Of a DNA stretch of 7,284 bases, positions 6,038 to 7,284 are shown one piece after another. The stretch covers positions 1 to 7,284 of the forward strand of contig WJKZ01000189.1 of assembly GCA_014728785.1 (NCBI GenBank). The letters are read 5' to 3'. The notes below the pieces were generated by a model that saw only the letters and a list, made by a program, of their open reading frames with translations, was not told the DNA's origin and did no database searches. Position 1 is the first letter of the stretch. Each line of letters opens with the position of its first letter. Both the position numbers and the translations under genes were made by a program. This stretch comes from Candidatus Omnitrophota bacterium (lineage in GTDB: Bacteria; Omnitrophota; Gorgyraeia; Duberdicusellales; 4484-171).

Positions 6038-6065
6038 GTTATATCATATTTTATAATATTGTCAA
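6038..6065 (-). promoter_or_regulatory. Strong sigma70-type promoter of rplM-rpsI with extended -10
   Basis: TTGACA (6065-6060) is a perfect -35. A 16-bp spacer ends in TGA directly before TATAAC (6043-6038), giving a 5 of 6 -10 with the extended TGn motif. Only 8 bases (6037-6030) separate the -10 from the rplM ATG, which places the start of transcription at about 6031-6029. The spacer is fully AT-rich. This independent promoter separates the ribosomal protein genes from hisH-hisA. Confidence 0.75.
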
Positions 6066-6077
6066 CTGCTAAATATT

Positions 6078-6100
6078 AACCTCTTTGTTTTCTTGAGGTT
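6078..6100 (-). terminator. Weak hairpin after hisA (possible terminator)
   Basis: On the minus strand AACCTC (6100-6095) pairs perfectly with GAGGTT (6083-6078) around an 11-nt A-rich loop, about 30 nt after the hisA stop. The following bases AATATTT are only partly U-rich. It may end the his transcript before the rplM promoter, but the stem is short and some read-through seems likely. Confidence 0.35.
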
Positions 6101-6131
6101 CCGGAAAAATCAAACCGGCCAAGATTAGAAG

Positions 6132-6851
6132 TCAGTTTTCAGCCAGCAGCTTTGCCTGGCGGTAATCAATTCTGCCCTCATACAGGGCTTTTCCGGTTAT
6201 AGCTCCGTAAATAAAGGGTAGGTTCTTTTTTAAATTTTTTATATCCTCAAGACAGGACACCCCCCCTGAAATAATTATATTCATACCGGAGAAATCCTCC
6301 AGGAACCTTAACTTCTCAATAGAAACTCCTTCCAGGGTTCCGTCCAGGGAAATGTCGGTATAAATTACCCACCTTATCCCCTTTCCCTCCAGACGCTTAA
6401 GGAAATCTGTATCTTTAACTCTGGTTTCTTCTTTCCATCCTTTAACCGCGACCAAACCGTCTCTTGTATCCACGCTTACGGCGATAGAGTCCGCCTCTAT
6501 TAATCCTGAAAGCCTGTCCAGAAAATCCTCATCCACCGCCTTGGTCCCGAGAATTATTCTCCGGGCCCCTTTTTTTATTAAAGCCCGGGCTTCCTCCAGG
6601 GTCCTTATCCCTCCTCCTATTTGTATATCTACGCCTGAGTTTTTCAGTATGTCTTCTACCACTTCTTTGTTATCTCCTGCTCCGGTGGCAGCAGATAAAT
6701 CTATCAAGTGAATAAGACCTGCTCCCTGCTCTTCCCACTTCTTAACTACCTCCAGGGGCTCCTTGCTGTACACGGTTAAATTGGCAGGATCCCCCTTCCT
6801 TAAACGGACTACCTTACCATCCCATAAATCAATAGCCGGTATAACCAACAT
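6132..6851 (-). CDS. hisA: ProFAR isomerase HisA (histidine biosynthesis)
   Basis: HisA performs the Amadori isomerisation of ProFAR to PRFAR, the substrate of HisH-HisF. The 239-aa protein is a full-length (beta-alpha)8 barrel. PAIDLWDGKVVRL (5-17) carries the catalytic base D8; GGGIRT (79-84) and LGTKAV (101-106) form the first phosphate site; VSVDTRDG (125-132) carries the general acid equivalent D128, followed by VKGW (136-139); TDISLDGTL (165-173), ISGGVS (194-199) and TGKALYEG (219-226) complete the second phosphate site. The first half with its DL-SAATGAG loop and the twofold-repeated barrel pattern agree with HisA rather than HisF. It starts 7 bp after hisH without a Shine-Dalgarno sequence, so coupling to hisH is likely. 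hisF, often next in order, does not follow. Confidence 0.96.
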   Translation of the reverse strand: MLVIPAIDLWDGKVVRLRKGDPANLTVYSKEPLEVVKKWEEQGAGLIHLIDLSAATGAGDNKEVVEDILKNSGVDIQIGGGIRTLEEARALIKKGARRIILGTKAVDEDFLDRLSGLIEADSIAVSVDTRDGLVAVKGWKEETRVKDTDFLKRLEGKGIRWVIYTDISLDGTLEGVSIEKLRFLEDFSGMNIIISGGVSCLEDIKNLKKNLPFIYGAITGKALYEGRIDYRQAKLLAEN

Positions 6852-6854
6852 GAT

Positions 6855-6870
6855 AAGCTTAAGAAAGCTT
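6855..6870 (-). promoter_or_regulatory. Perfect AAGCTT hairpin across the hisH stop, just before hisA
   Basis: AAGCTT occurs at 6865-6870 and 6855-6860 with TCTT between on the transcribed strand; because AAGCTT is self-complementary the copies form a 6-bp stem with a 4-nt loop. It contains the hisH stop codon and ends 3 bases before the hisA ATG. It might help limit or couple hisA translation; this is inference and the stem is weak. Confidence 0.3.
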
Positions 6871-7284
6871 TAAAAAATTATCGAAAAACTTTAAACCTTC
6901 CTTCTGGCTCTTTTCCGGATGAAATTGCACTGCCCATATATTATCCTTATTAAGGCAGGAGGCAAAATCCACTCCATAAGGAGTACTGGCAAAAATCAGT
7001 TTTTTATCGCTGGGAAAGCAATAGTAAGAATGGGCGAAATAGAAATAGGTTTTATCTCTTATGCCCTTAAACAACCCTTTTTTTTCGGCCGGGACATCCC
7101 TTAATTCAACCCGATTCCACCCCATATGAGGCACGGTGAGCCCGCGGCTGTCAAATCTCTTTACCTCACCCGGTATAACCCCCAGGCCCTTAACCTTTTC
7201 TGATTCCTGGCTCTCTTCAAAAAGAAGCTGCATTCCCAGACAAATCCCTAAAAAAGGAGTCCCTTCTCTTATTTTCCCTTCCAG
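6859..7284 (-). CDS. hisH: Imidazole glycerol phosphate synthase glutaminase subunit HisH, C-terminal part (start cut by window edge)
   Basis: HisH hydrolyses glutamine and passes ammonia to HisF, which makes imidazole glycerol phosphate. The frame is open to the window edge, so 141 of the usual roughly 200 residues are visible and the ATG at 7233 is internal, not the start. Counting from the visible end, FLGICLGMQLLFEES (11-25) holds the nucleophile C15 of the class I amidotransferase elbow; PHMGWN (about 52-57) and FAHSYYCFP (about 83-91) are typical HisH segments; VQFHPEKSQ (119-127) supplies catalytic H122 and E124. The triad is therefore complete. It is followed by hisA after 7 bp, the normal his-operon order. 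Confidence 0.96.
   Translation of the reverse strand: MEGKIREGTPFLGICLGMQLLFEESQESEKVKGLGVIPGEVKRFDSRGLTVPHMGWNRVELRDVPAEKKGLFKGIRDKTYFYFAHSYYCFPSDKKLIFASTPYGVDFASCLNKDNIWAVQFHPEKSQKEGLKFFDNFLKLS

Overview
The window is a stretch of bacterial housekeeping DNA of moderate GC content. Every gene lies on the minus strand, so transcription runs from position 7284 down to position 1. In that direction the genes are hisH (5' part cut off by the window edge), hisA, rplM, rpsI, ribBA, ribH, nusB, a PHP-domain phosphoesterase, ribD, a nitroreductase-family flavoprotein, and the first 18 codons of a probable mazG. No mobile element, CRISPR array, tRNA or rRNA was seen. All proteins are intact apart from the two genes cut by the edges. 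TGA, TAA and TAG all end genes where the families normally end, so the standard bacterial code applies.

The layout suggests three or four transcription units. (1) hisH-hisA, the end of a histidine operon, finishes with a weak hairpin. (2) rplM-rpsI (L13-S9) has its own strong promoter, placed so close to the rplM ATG that the mRNA should be leaderless or nearly so, and ends in a hairpin terminator. (3) ribBA-ribH-nusB-PHP starts from a consensus -35 promoter with a leader of about 110 nt that contains two hairpins but no FMN riboswitch. (4) ribD-nitroreductase-mazG can be read through from the third unit, but it also has a candidate promoter whose spacer holds a 12-bp palindrome typical of repressor operators.

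Functionally, RibBA supplies both riboflavin precursors (from GTP and from ribulose 5-phosphate), RibD carries the GTP-derived branch forward by deamination and reduction, and RibH condenses the branches to lumazine. The last enzyme, riboflavin synthase (ribE), is not in the cluster, and ribD sits downstream of ribBA-ribH rather than first. The nitroreductase is an FMN-type enzyme and so a consumer of the pathway's product. NusB and the PHP enzyme (YciV/RNase AM-like) are plausibly linked through rRNA transcription and processing.

Most starts in the window have no good Shine-Dalgarno sequence; only rpsI, ribH and the nitroreductase do. Together with the unusual gene order this suggests an uncultured or deep-branching bacterial lineage. 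An Omnitrophota-like organism is one guess, but the sequence alone does not prove a phylum. I did not find a clearly new biological system here; the best leads are regulatory (the rplM promoter, the ribBA leader and the ribD promoter/operator).
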